64,000 bases of DNA, taken from assembly GCF_030247195.1 (NCBI RefSeq), contig NC_080670.1, positions 212,586,546 to 212,650,545 on the forward strand, written 5' to 3'. Below the pieces are notes generated by a model, which saw only the letters and a program-made list of their open reading frames with translations, made no database searches and was not told the DNA's origin. This document shows, piece after piece, positions 47,701 through 61,609 of this stretch (its first letter is position 1; each line of letters starts with the position of its first letter). The stretch comes from Topomyia yanbarensis. Lineage: Eukaryota > Arthropoda > Insecta > Diptera > Culicidae. Made by a program: the position numbers and the translations under genes.

Positions 47701-49467
47701 AAAATCCGGCGAAATCGTTTTAGGACACCAGCGACTGCACGTTCATACTTGTTCAATTTTGATGGAATTCTTGGATTTGGGGCCATCTACATCACTACCC
47801 TTGGCACACTGGATACCTGCTTCGGACTGGTTTGAATGGCAAGAGCAACGAGAATTAGGTGAATCTTGGTAATAGCATAACCCTTTGATAAATTCACGGA
47901 AGATTTCTGGTTATCTAGGACCTATCAGAGAAACTACCATGAACACAGGAAGAAGACCTACACCTACACGTTCAGAGTACATGGGGTTTCTCGAAAGGCT
48001 TCGAGAGTCAAGAGATGCAGCATTACGAAGGTTACAGCATTTGGAGAGACGTCTGAAGAAGTTTTCGGCATTTTAACGAATTCATGCGGGAGTACCTGGA
48101 TGGGAGTCACCTGGAAGGCATTGTCGGTTCAGTGGAGATATAAAGTGCAGTAGACGGGCCCTCTACGCTCTAGTTCGGCAAGGACCAATGGTAATTTGGG
48201 TGAAAAATCACATGCAGCGAGTTCGGTTGGCTTCCGCCGATTAGTACGATCCAGCCGCTGATGATGTTAGTACCAGGTGGGAAAAATTCTACGTATAGTC
48301 ACCGTATCTATGGTCTTTCAAGGTGCCATCTCGGTCTGTAAACAGAACTTCAAATTCCATGTCTTCTAAAGACGTTCAACTGGCAAAGATTGTCATATCG
48401 AAAACCAGCCCGATTTTGTCAAAATCTCGCCTGGCATCACTCAAACGGGACACGCTACTACGCTAAGGGCCGTGTGCTGCACTTGCAGGCATAAAACCGT
48501 AGACCAGGTTCTTAGCAGCTCTACGGATGGAGGGATTTCCTTGCTGTTTTTTGTCGGATTTTACAGTCACTTTGCGCTGGATGCGAGCACCTCCTAAACC
48601 CCTGGCAAACCTTCGTCAAAAATCGCCCCTGGGAAATTCAACGTCTTGCCTACGGTCACAGCTGGGATCTAGGCAAAACGACGGACTACGTTTCTCGTGG
48701 CATGTTTCCCAATGATTTTGTCTGTAATATCGTTTGGCCCGGTGGCCCATATTGGCTCCTGAAAATGGAAGCAAAACGGCCCAAATGCTCGAGAAAATAT
48801 GAGAGAAAAAGAAGGCTACTTGCGGTATCGGGGGACTATATAATACATCCATACGGATATTAGCATCGCGACCACGAATATTCCCACAGTTGTTCGAGTT
48901 TGTATCAGTTTTATGGTAAGGCGAGAGTTAATTAGGCTGCGATGAGCACATCACCACCACGTTTTTTCCCTACACTGTTAGGTTCGCGATCGTAACGGTA
49001 ATCCTTGTACCTTGAACCGAATAATTGAGACGAGTTGATATGATCATTCAGCCACCTTCCGGTCAGAACAATAACATTATGATCGACATCTGAAGCAGTG
49101 ACGAATAGCTAATCCCTTGAGATTTCACATACATACGTTTGGTTTTACTGCCAATGTACCTAAAATGTACATGCATTGTTCAGTTGATTCTGTTGAGGGC
49201 AAGCAACGACGGACTTACGGAATAGCTACCGTACCTTATTCGTAGGAGAGATCAAAGAAATAGTGACCAAAGCTGACAGACAGGTTGAATAATTGAACCC
49301 TACCGACCACCACATGGAGTAGATACATCATCAGGAGACTAGCTCGAGAGTAGTTCGCGTCGATGTACCGATCGTGGGTCGTCGAGTTGCCCGAAAACTG
49401 GAAGATACGCTCCATCCACAATCGCTAGACAGACTTCGGCGCCACACCCATGACTAGATAAATGACT
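47701..49467. other. Unassigned, probable transposon-derived DNA
   Basis: A + strand frame at 47885-48076 reads RSEYMGFLERLRESRDAALR then RLQHLERRLKKF, an Arg-rich amphipathic helix of the kind found in retroelement gag proteins; the family is unknown. 48.1-48.85 kb is balanced in composition with broken frames. 48.9-49.4 kb is unassigned. Confidence 0.4.
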
Positions 49468-49690
49468 TAATGGGTAGAAACGGGTATCGGTATCGGGAGA
49501 AATTCCGCCGCCAGAGAACTCTCAGTCTTAGGACCGATTTCTTCACCCTCGCTTAACTTTTAAACCAGGTTCACCAGTACGTTTAAACCTGCCTTAAGCG
49601 CTAATCGAGGGTGAAGAAATCGCCCCCTAATAGGGAAGATTCACCGCCGGGTACCATCCGAGGTCACGACATAGATGGGAGCTAAATGGA
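49468..49690. repeat. Second copy of the 47.4-kb repeat, split by a MITE
   Basis: CGGTATCGGGAGAAATTCCG..GAACTCTCAG (49485-49525) and, after the MITE, GGGAAG..CCATCCGAG.TCACGAC..GGGAGCTAAATGG (49636-49690) match the 47.4-47.6 kb units but in permuted order, as expected if both derive from a tandem array. Confidence 0.55.
49529..49628. mobile_element. ~100-bp palindromic MITE
   Basis: The left arm CCGATTTCTTCACCCTCG (from 49534) is matched by CGAGGGTGAAGAAATCG on the right (about 49606-49622). The arms continue imperfectly (GGTTTAAA...TTTAAACC-type) to a short centre near 49580. TA flanks both sides. It lies inside the repeat unit and interrupts it. Confidence 0.7.
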
Positions 49691-51816
49691 TCACGAATAC
49701 ATTGGCTTCCAGCGAAAGACGAAATTAAATCAATAAACCAAGATTTTGCGTTTCGAATTCAACTCTCCAGTAACTGGCACCATCTTGAGCACCAGTTAGA
49801 CACAATTCAAACTGTAAAAAGTCACACGTCTGCTCCTTCATTCCGTGTGTCTTACCTCCCCGGTTTCAGATCAAGATTTATGCAACCCAGAATTGAAATT
49901 TTGTTACGAAATCGAACAAAAAATATTCCTCGTCCTTTTTCATTCCAGTTCTCGGACACACCAACGGACAGATACGGTTCCGTTTCTACTCTCTACATGA
50001 CCACACTGCCCAGTAGGTTACGTGGCGACGGCGACAAACGACGGCAGCGGTTAATCGTTTCCGATAAATAATCACTTTATGAATTATTAATGAAGCTCAC
50101 TTTCGTGACGACGAACCGTCAGTACTCGGGAGTCGCTATTTGTCTTTGTTCGTGTGCTAGAATGGCGGGGATATCGCCAGGATAATCCATTGTTCGTGTG
50201 CTGTGAGGTGCCAGTTTGATTGTAATTTTTTCATGAATAAGTTTTAGAATTGGTCAGTAATTCGCTTAAACTGGAAGTTGATAGTTCTTTCTTGAAAATA
50301 GTTATTGCCACTTGTCGATAAAAAATTATATATGAAACCATAAACTTCATCTGCTTTAATAAAAATTTTAAAAAATGGGTTCGCCTACTGCTCTGTATAT
50401 AGGAATCAGTAGGCGGTGAAATTTTCCATGTTTTTAGAATAGTCTCTGTGAATAAACCTTAAAAAATTGCTTCAAAAACACTAATGAAAACAGAATCTAC
50501 AGAACGAAATTTCGGCTGCCTAGATAGCATCTGTTTCTGGCCCAGTGACAGCAACATGCCAACGTTCAACCTAGGTCGTAATTTCAAGGAAAAATTTAGC
50601 TTCAAAAGTAGTAACCTCCACACGACGAAGCACTCGAATCTGAACCGAATAATGTGCTTCAGCTATTCTGAATATTATTGCTAACCCGACTTTCTCTTCG
50701 CAATTCGTAAACTACGCCGAAAAGTGCAATTCTATGTTCCTTCTCATTTTACTTCCAAAAAACCACATAGCGACACAAAAAGTGTAAAATGTACGCGAAA
50801 ACCTACTGCATTCATTGTTCACTCCAGCAGCAGCAGAAGCAGTAGCAACGGATCAAAGCAGGCCACCGCCACCATTGTTCATAACAGGATGGAACCGGCA
50901 AAAGTTATTAGCTCTCTCTGTTCAACATGTCCGTATTATTTTTTTGCTGTCGGAAAACTAGCAAGTCATGCCTTTTTGAAAATGTAGCGAAAATCTCCCC
51001 CTGCAGGAAAATGTAATATAGGGAGCAGGGTCGCATACTATGATTACAATCGAAATGCTAGCAGGCCTTCCCGCTCTATTATCCGGTGGGTGGGTGTGTG
51101 GTGCTCATTTTCGAGAGCTCTTACTTCATTCGCCGAGCAATAGCTACCGTGGGAATAACAATGGCGGAGGAGGCCCAACATAATGGCAAAATGCACTCTT
51201 TCTAAGACTATTATTGCTCCATTAGACAAAGGCACAGGGTGGGATCGCTTATCATCGCATCGGTAAGCTCACAACATTGTCTAAGGATGTTGAAATTGAA
51301 GATCTACTCTGTGCGCTTATACGCTGAAGTTTGACCTGAATATGTACGAGCGAGTCAGCGGTAGGAAAGCTGTAGATTTGAATTTAGAAATAAATATTTA
51401 CTTATTCCAGAGAAACGACAAATGCCATATTGTATATCAAATTCAATATAACTAAGTTGTAAATCATTTTGTTGCCTGAATAGATTCCTTTTTATTCTTT
51501 GGGAGATCGGTAAATTGAAATAAATAAAATACTAATAGTATAGAATCGTTTTTGCTTTAGGCTGTGAAATAAACGTATTGCACTCAAAATTGAATTAGTG
51601 TACAACCGACTATACCGTAGTTGCATAATTTTGAATACCAACATGTCATTTAACGATAACTCACCTTACATTCCACCGTCGAAAACGTCCGCCATCAAAT
51701 CCAAAAATCCAGCACAATTCGAAACAACACTCGAAAAACTTTCCAGGCTTCAAACACTACTTTTCTGTAAGAGCAAACGCTTCACTTCTTTCGATGGAAA
51801 TCACCCTTTTCATTAC
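49691..51816. other. Unassigned non-coding DNA
   Basis: Unique-looking, moderately AT-rich sequence; no gene or repeat recognised. A small (CAG)n-like patch lies near 50825-50850. Confidence 0.5.
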
Positions 51817-52757
51817 TTAGGGGCCTTTTTCTAATTTTCTTCACAAATTAAGAAAGCCACTTGAAACGCTTTGCGTTTCATATATAGGCAAATACTTTCA
51901 CTATTTTCACATTTCCAAAGCTCATCGCACCCACAGTGCGGAAAGAAACAAAAGCAGAACACATTCTCACAGCTGATCTAAGCCAGCCATGATGCAGCAG
52001 CAAAGCGCAGCGAAACGCGCTTACGCAATCACACCTCGCTCTACAAATTTCAAGCTTTTTCTTACCTATATTACATTTTCTATCACATCACTTTTACCGC
52101 TGGCTTGCTTCAATTAAGCCCCTAATCGAAAGCCATTTTTCTTCGATCAAACATGATCGGAACACAATTTTTCACTTATGGAGCTTGTTTTGATCGAACA
52201 CGATCAGACACGCATTTTTTCGCTACTACCGTAGCCGTGTGATCATAACACCACAGATTTTTCATTCAATTAAATGCCGCTCTGAAGTCGGCCGTATTTT
52301 TTATATCACGTAATCGATCACTTTAGGGCGTTTTCCTCATTTTCTTCACAAATAAAACAAAGCTCTAGAAACGCTTCGCGTTTCATATATATTTATAATT
52401 TTCACCTTTCATACGCACATCGCACCCAAAGTGCGAAAAAAAGCAAAACACTCGCACTCAAAACTGATTTAATGCGGCTATTTTTCCGCACCGCAGCGCA
52501 GCGCCAGCTTTTTCTTCCCTAATACACACTATTTTCCATCCAAGCACTCACCGAAAGCCATACTTTACGATCAAACATGATAAAACAAAATCTTTCACTT
52601 ATGGCTTCGCTATGATCGAACACGATCAGACACGATTTCATTTTTCTTCGCTGCCATACTGCAGCCGTGTGATCTTTTCACTACCGATTTTTTATTCGAT
52701 TAAACGCCGCTGCGTGATCGGCGTATTTTTTAAATCGCGCATTCGACCGAGAATTAC
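51817..52757 (+). repeat. Diverged tandem duplication, ~500-bp unit
   Basis: Unit 1 begins near 51817 and unit 2 near 52321. Both run through the same series: TTTTCTTCACAAAT, GAAACGCTT.GCGTTTCATATAT, CATCGCACCCA.AGTGCG, GATCGAACACGATCAGACACG, GCCGTGTGATC and TTTTTTA.ATC.CG. Unit 2 is about 65 bases shorter. Neither codes for protein. Just after unit 2 the sequence is CG-rich (52.8-52.95 kb) and could be a promoter edge. Confidence 0.8.
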
Positions 52758-55685
<2,928 letters not shown>

Positions 55686-55925
55686 CACAACAGTATTACA
55701 GCATTTTTTATTGTTACATTACAACGAAAAACAATGTTATTCTGGAAAATTTACAATGGAAATATAATATCATTTGTTGTTTCTACATCCAATTTCATTG
55801 TAAACCCGATTTTTACATTGAAAAAGGGGGGTCGTTAAGGGATGTAACAATGAAAAAATTGATCTTTTCCCATACATTCTGAAATCAAAAACATCGATTT
55901 ACATTGTTTTTCCGTTGTAGATTTT
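55686..55925. repeat. Dispersed AT-rich repeat, copy A
   Basis: It shares TTTTACA.TGAAAAAGG.GGGT and AT.TT..CCATACATT with 59540-59880 and has a similar TTGTTACATT / ATTGTAAA composition around. The likely element is small and non-coding; ends not fixed. Confidence 0.45.
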
Positions 55926-56162
55926 GGAGGCATGAAGGACTGCATCATAAGTACATCGATGTAACAAGAAAAGTTGTTGTTAACAAATAAAACTGTTGTA
56001 AATTCAACGTTTCTACGATCAATTTCGATATTACTTTCTGTTCGGGTATTACTCAAGTCAAACCGCTCTTCGGCTTCTGAAATATGGCACCAGCAAATAT
56101 CCCGTGACGCAAACCTTATTGAAATGTTCTTCGATGCAAATCAATCGAAGGTATGCTGAATT

Positions 56163-56393
56163 CCCAGTTGAAATAGTTAAAAATCGACAGTGAGTAGACC
56201 TTCATCCAGAATCCGGCGTTCCCGTCGAAAAAGGAGTAGTACCGAGAAGTACCAGTTCGAAAAATACAAAGTTTACGCTATGGATGTGATGGGCAATACC
56301 GGCGAATGGCTCGTTAAGAAACTGGGTGCCAAGTTTTCAACTTCATGGATGAGGCCAAGGATAAAATGGGAATAAATGAGATGGTGTAAATTC
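56163..56393 (+). pseudogene. Coding-like C-terminal fragment
   Basis: A + strand frame starts RPSSRIRRSRRKRSSTEKYQ, continues KVYAMDVMGNTGEWLVKKLG and AKFS, and with a single-base shift near 56338 goes on NFMDEAKDKMGINEMV to a TAA at 56388. The shifted continuation looks like a natural C-terminus, so this may be a broken exon or retrocopy. I do not recognise the protein. Its stop codon lies at the very edge of the left inverted arm. Confidence 0.4.
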
Positions 56394-56859
56394 ATGAAAC
56401 TTTTCAGATCACGCGAGGAAAGAATATATCCGGCTAATAGGAAAGTGTCAGCTTTGTATCATACACAGCCAATCTTTCTCTCTGATAGTCTTCACTAAAT
56501 CTCCTATCTAGTCCAAAACGTGAAAGAGTTTGACATTGTTACTGATTGGGTCTCGGTTTCGAGTTGGAACTTCATTTATTATAACCACAATAATACCTCG
56601 ATAACATTTTGAAGAAATGTATGAGCCAAATAGTTGCAAATGGCTGTAATTTCAGAATAATTGCAAATAAAACTAAATTTCTTACTCGTTTCATTCATAT
56701 TTTGGCAGTGGTAAGCTTTTTCGAGAAGAAAATGAAGTTTTTGTTGTAAGCTACGACTCACTTGCGGGTGAAAAAAAGCAAACTGTATCACTTTGCCAGT
56801 TCATGAGCTGAATCATAGGCGTCGCATGACTAATTTTGGTTTTGCCGCAAATCGCCAAT
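56376..56859. repeat. Left arm of a ~490-bp inverted repeat
   Basis: It matches the reverse complement of 58431-58927 over its whole length with scattered changes and a few small indels. On the + strand it holds the frame MSQIVANGCNFRIIANKTKF..., which corresponds to the 63-codon frame of the right arm, but a missing base after GTAAGCTTTTTC shifts it. The end of the frame, VSYDSLAGEKKQTVSLCQFM then Ser-stop, is still readable in the shifted frame. Confidence 0.9.
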
Positions 56860-58430
56860 CGGTTCGATATCGGTTTGATGGGATGAAAAAGAAGATTGTA
56901 TTATAATTATCTTTTTCTAATTTGTTTTGTTCCTTATTAGAAGCACTCGGTTCTGTCGCAACCCTCGGATTAGGTGTATGTACGAGAAGATGAAAGAATG
57001 TGCAAAATATAAACCACAAAAAGTAAGTTTTCTGTTCGACTTGATATGAGCTTACTTTCATACCTGGATGCAAAAACTCAAAATTACAGTACGGTTACTG
57101 TCATTTTGTTGCAAAAAAAGAACTACGAAAGGAACTCTTAAAGTATACCGACTCCAATTTTTCCTTGTTAAAAAAAGAACAACCATGCAAAAAGATACGT
57201 GTAAAGAACGGGTCATTTTGTGAGCTGAATTTAATTTTATTCATAATTTCAAAATAAAAAAGTGATATTTAACCGTTATGTGTCCAATGAAAAATGCTGA
57301 AACACTCATGACTATGGCTTTCTTTAACCGACTTGGACACTTTTGGATGTTCCGCTCTTTGATTATGTGAAATTGAACCAGATGAGTGGATCTGATTCTT
57401 GTTAATCCGGATTTCTCCCCACGGGAACCTGCTCCGGAATGTCCGTTCCGGGGTCAAACCACGATATACATCCTGCTGATGCAATTCTAAGAATTTTGAT
57501 GCCCATATTGTCAGTATTCCATTGAAATTCACAAATAGTATCCCAGCACTTGAACATGCTTCCAGATTCGCGGGAGCCGAATGAATTAACCCGGTTTGTT
57601 TTATCAAGTCTAAAAGTGGATGAGTTTCGTGAATTCAAAACACCCAAGAGTGCCGAAATCGGTTGGAAATTGCCTTTGTTATTGGAATTTCAGTTTCGTG
57701 GATACCCGGGTACCCTCGTCGGCTTGTTACGTAGTAAAAAAAATCAGGAACTCCTCCTCACTCCACCAATTACTATATCAAAAATATTATTAACTAAAGA
57801 ACTTGACTTTGTGAATTTCATTCATTGTTTTTTTTCCAAATTTACACCTTTCCGATCCGATTCAGTGACGGTTCAGTGCCGTGTAAGGACGCCAATAATC
57901 TGTCATACAATTCAAATGCGAGTATTCACACTTGTCTGGGGCGGTGCCGATTTGGAAACGATGGTCCAAGGCAACAACGTTTCGTAAAGTGATTCACATA
58001 ATGTACTCATTTTGCTTACTATTTTGTTATATTATCATTTTTAGCCGATTTATCAATTTTATTTATAGTGAAATTTTGTGAAATGTTGAATTAAAAAAAC
58101 TCTAGAAAGATAACTATCGAAAAAGATCCAATCGAACATCGGCCTTGTTTCCATACAATGTCGTGGCATACGTTATCAAATCCCCAACTACATACGGGGA
58201 ACGTGCCATTTAAGCCAATATATTCTGATTCCTGATACGTTATCAAAACTGAAGTTTTTCTCTCCGCAGTTCTCTTTCGTATCTGTTATCACCCAGGCAG
58301 ACTATAATATTCCTCGGGTCAAATAAAATAATAATATCAACAGATCCGCAGGATGTAAACCATTTTGCAGTTCGTGGGCCAAATTTAAAAATCATTCTTG
58401 AAACACTGTAAGTGTATACGGCAGCTCGCT
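56860..58430. other. Spacer between inverted arms
   Basis: About 1.57 kb. It has one + strand frame of 145 codons (57550-57987) with no domain that I recognise (contains GWKLPLLLEFQFRGYPGTLV) and an overlapping minus-strand frame (57269-57607). Coding status is uncertain. It could be the internal part of an unknown transposable element. Confidence 0.4.
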
Positions 58431-58927
58431 ATTGGCGATTTGCGGCAAAGCCAAAATTAGTCATGCGACACCTATGATTCAGCTCATGAACTGGCAAAGT
58501 GATACAGTTTGCTTTTTTTCACCCGTAAGTGAGTCGTAGCTTACAACAAAATCTTCATTATCTTCTCGGAAAAAGCTTACCACTGCCAAAATATGAATGA
58601 AACGAGTAAGAAATTTAGTTTTATTTGCAATTATTCTGAAATTACAGCCATTTGCAACTATTTCACTCATACATTTCTTCGAAATGTAATCGGGGTATTA
58701 TTGTGGTTATAAAAAATCGTTTCATAAATAAAGTTCCAACTCGAAACGGAGACCCAATCAGTACCAATGTCGAACTCCTTCATATTTTGAACTACGTAGG
58801 AGATTCAGTGAAGACTATCGGAGAGAAGGGTCTGCTGTGCATGATACAAAGCTGACACTTTCCTATTAGCCGGATATATTCTTTCCTCGCCTGATCTGGA
58901 GAGTTTCATGAATTTACACCATCTCAT
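58431..58927. repeat. Right arm of the ~490-bp inverted repeat
   Basis: The inverse of 56376-56859. The homology stops at CCATCTCAT (58919-58927) on the outside and at ATTGGCGATTTGCGG on the inside. On the minus strand it keeps a complete 63-codon frame (58670-58479) beginning MSEIVANGCNFRIIANKTKF and ending KKQTVSLCQFMS-stop. The two arms are similar but not identical, so this is not a simple assembly duplicate. Confidence 0.9.
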
Positions 58928-59539
58928 GAAGGTTTAGCTTAACTTAGGACGAACGGGAAATGCTGTTGCGGCAGCTACGGTGCTCAACAAATTACATTTC
59001 AAAACAGCGCGCATATAGCTCTGCGAATAATGTTAGAAACCACTATGTTCTACACTCTTTTCGCAAGATGTTTACTCATCATCTTATAAAATGATGGTTT
59101 TCCTTCATTTTCATAAACAATTATCAACAAATTGATCGGTAATTTGGTGTTTAAAAGTAATTTTTTATCAATGTTTACATAAAATATTTGCACTATGACA
59201 GAACAGAATAAAATCAGCAACACTTTCCTTCCAGCGCTATCTGCGAGCGGTTTCAACGTAGAATCGCCAATCGCTAGAGCACTCTAAAGGTAGAGTGTGG
59301 ACAAGATGAATTTGACTTTGGATACGCGAAAATTTGATGTATCCAAACGAGCAGAGCTTTGTGTTTTGGAGCTACGGGAACGAAGTATCATTTTTGAAAT
59401 TTTTGCGAGCAATTTTGATAAGTAGACTGAATAATGTTCAGGTTCAAAAACGAAATAATGGTGTTCATTATTTCAAATTAAAAGTATGTTTTCAACCGAT
59501 TCACTGCTGGATTTTCACAATCGAAATACTAATTGTACA
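58928..59539. other. Unassigned spacer
   Basis: AT-rich, no recognised gene or repeat. Confidence 0.5.
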
Positions 59540-59880
59540 ATAATTTACAGTAAGTTTTAGTGTTATGTTACAATACAAAAACAAAAAACTTCAACATTTT
59601 TACAGTAAATTTCAATGTAAAATAGAGTTTTACAGTGAAAAAGGAGGGTAACATTAAAAAAAATCAATTTTCCGCCATACATTTTTTTCTCGAAAACAGT
59701 AAAAATTAATGTGAATGCACTATATCAGTTTTTTGCTGAACCGTGAAATTTATTGTTACATGAAATTTTATTGTAAATCTACTGTGAGAACTTGGCATCG
59801 AACAAAGTTGAAACAGTAATAATTTATTGTTTTATGATTGTTTGTAGGGTAAATGCTATTGTAAAATTCTATCCGGGTAG
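59540..59880. repeat. Dispersed AT-rich repeat, copy B
   Basis: Relative of 55686-55925, with GTTTTACAGTGAAAAAGGAGGG and CCATACATTTTTTTCTCGAA. Many ACAGTAA / TTACAGT words give it weak inverted symmetry (59536-59550 against about 59810). Confidence 0.45.
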
Positions 59881-60354
59881 AGCTTCAAACAAGTTCCCTA
59901 CTTGAATTATTGTTCATTGATAAAAGCAGTTCGGCGAGAAAATAGTACACCGTGTTGTTTTTAGATCATTATCCTTATCATTAACATTTAACCAGGCATG
60001 GTTAACATGGCCAAAATCAGCCATATCAACCGGATCTATTTGCAAATAACACAATCCAACGTTATATGATCAATACTGATGAATTATAAAAATCTAACAC
60101 TTTTCAAACAATCACGAGACAGCACAATGCTGACTAAAAGCATTTCTGTTTTCACCAGCACCGATACAAGATCGAAAAGATTATGAAGGCGATTTGTGTT
60201 AAATTTAAAACTATACACTTGAGTGCTTGATCATTTTCAAGCGATGCCAAAATTTCTTCTTTTCGGGCGGTGGTTGCCCATTTATCTAATATTCTCTTGT
60301 TCAGACTCTACCTAGAGTGCTCCAGCTATCGCTACATGTGAATAATAAAAATTC

Positions 60355-60610
60355 AAGGGCAAGTACTAAATCTTTAGTACGATGCAGTGCTAAAAGTCGT
60401 AATTAATTAATTACTTTAAGTACCGTTAAGTACCATAAAGTACATAAATTATCGCCAATATTTGAAAAGTACACGACAAATTGATTGTAATTTAATTACT
60501 GGAACGTTTTTAAGCATAGTTCTTTTGTACTTTAAATACGCAAAATATTTTAAGTACCACTTTAATGCACTTTAAATTCTTTAAGTACTTGTACAAAGAC
60601 AATAATTACA
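60355..60610. repeat. AAGTACTTTAA-rich repeat
   Basis: TTTAAGTAC / GTACTTTAA words occur about ten times in 250 bases, in both orientations, with the ends carrying GTACTAAATCTTTAGTAC and CTTTAAGTACTTGTAC. This suggests a small palindromic non-coding element. Confidence 0.5.
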
Positions 60611-61450
60611 TTAAATATTATATTACGTACAACTAGTTTTAATTATTTTCATTAATTACATTCAAAATACGCTTGTGCTGGCCCTCGTAAAAATCTTCAT
60701 ACGAATTATTAAATAGTATCAAAAGACTAGATGTAAACGGCATTGCTTTGTTAAAAATAAAATACCTTCCAATTGATTGGAGATTACCGTGCATAATCGA
60801 TTCTTCGATGGTGCTCCACCGGTGCGGCCTCGACTGTATTCATCATATTCATGATCGAACACGGTGGCCAGTCTCACCACATCATCGGTAGTCCACCTGA
60901 ATGTGCAATCATTTCTAGATTACCTTTAAAATACTTTCGATATTTGGATATTTAAAGGTCGATCAAGGGTAAAGTCCTAACAATACGATACAACATCATT
61001 TTCCTATTTCTGCACAGAAAACTACGGGTTTTTATTGTTCTTGGATTCCAGCTCATTACACCCTAATTAGGTTTTTTGGGGCGCTTATTATTTTTTTAAA
61101 CTTTTAACATGTTTTCGTAGTTTAATCTTTTATAATGTTTTATCAACTTCAAGGTTATTCGACAAAAATACAAGCCTACCGATAATAACTGATTAACCTT
61201 CCTCTTCGATACACTAACCAATATTACAAAATTCAATCTGGGCGCCCTGATGACGAGAGGGTGTTCATTTCTCAAACAGCTTAAAATTTTAATTCGAATG
61301 GCGGTGGCTCGCGTTGTTTGCGGTTTCGCGTGTGATTTTATATTTTGCGACGTGTACGTGTTTCGTACCCTGGGGGAAATTGCGGTCACCGTGATAGTGA
61401 AGAAAAAAAAGATATTTGATTGCTGATAGTATCATGTTTTTGTTGGTTAA
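60611..61450. other. Unassigned, becoming CG-richer
   Basis: AT-rich to about 61.2 kb. 61.24-61.42 kb is more CG-rich and lies directly before the candidate exon, so it may be a promoter region. Confidence 0.4.
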
Positions 61451-61537
61451 ATCAGTCGAAATATTTCGTTTCGTGTTTGGCTTTCCGACTAGGTTCGCTG
61501 CGTAGTGCGCTAATCGGCAGAGAAAAAAGCGACAACG

Positions 61538-61609
61538 ATGAGTGTGATGCGTGTGTTAAAAGCTCCCGTGGTTCGTGTGCTGTATTCATGGGAAAGCTCG
61601 CTTAGCACC
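61538..61609 (+). CDS. Candidate first coding exon (unknown protein)
   Basis: ATG at 61538 opens 24 codons (MSVMRVLKAPVVRVLYSW, then ESSLST) and ends at ACC/GTAAGTGCG, a near-consensus splice donor at 61610, leaving a phase-0 intron. An initiator-like TCAGTC at 61452-61457 would give an 84-base leader. The sequence before ATG (CAACG) is a fair start context. The peptide is basic, amphipathic and has just one acidic residue near its end, as in mitochondrial targeting sequences. A longer frame in another phase (61420-61605) covers the same bases. I do not know the protein and see no second exon in the window, so this is a hypothesis. Confidence 0.35.

Noticed and set aside
47885..48850. BEL/Pao or other LTR retrotransposon
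   Set aside because: One Arg-rich helix recalls gag, but I found no protease, RT or integrase motif and no terminal repeats.
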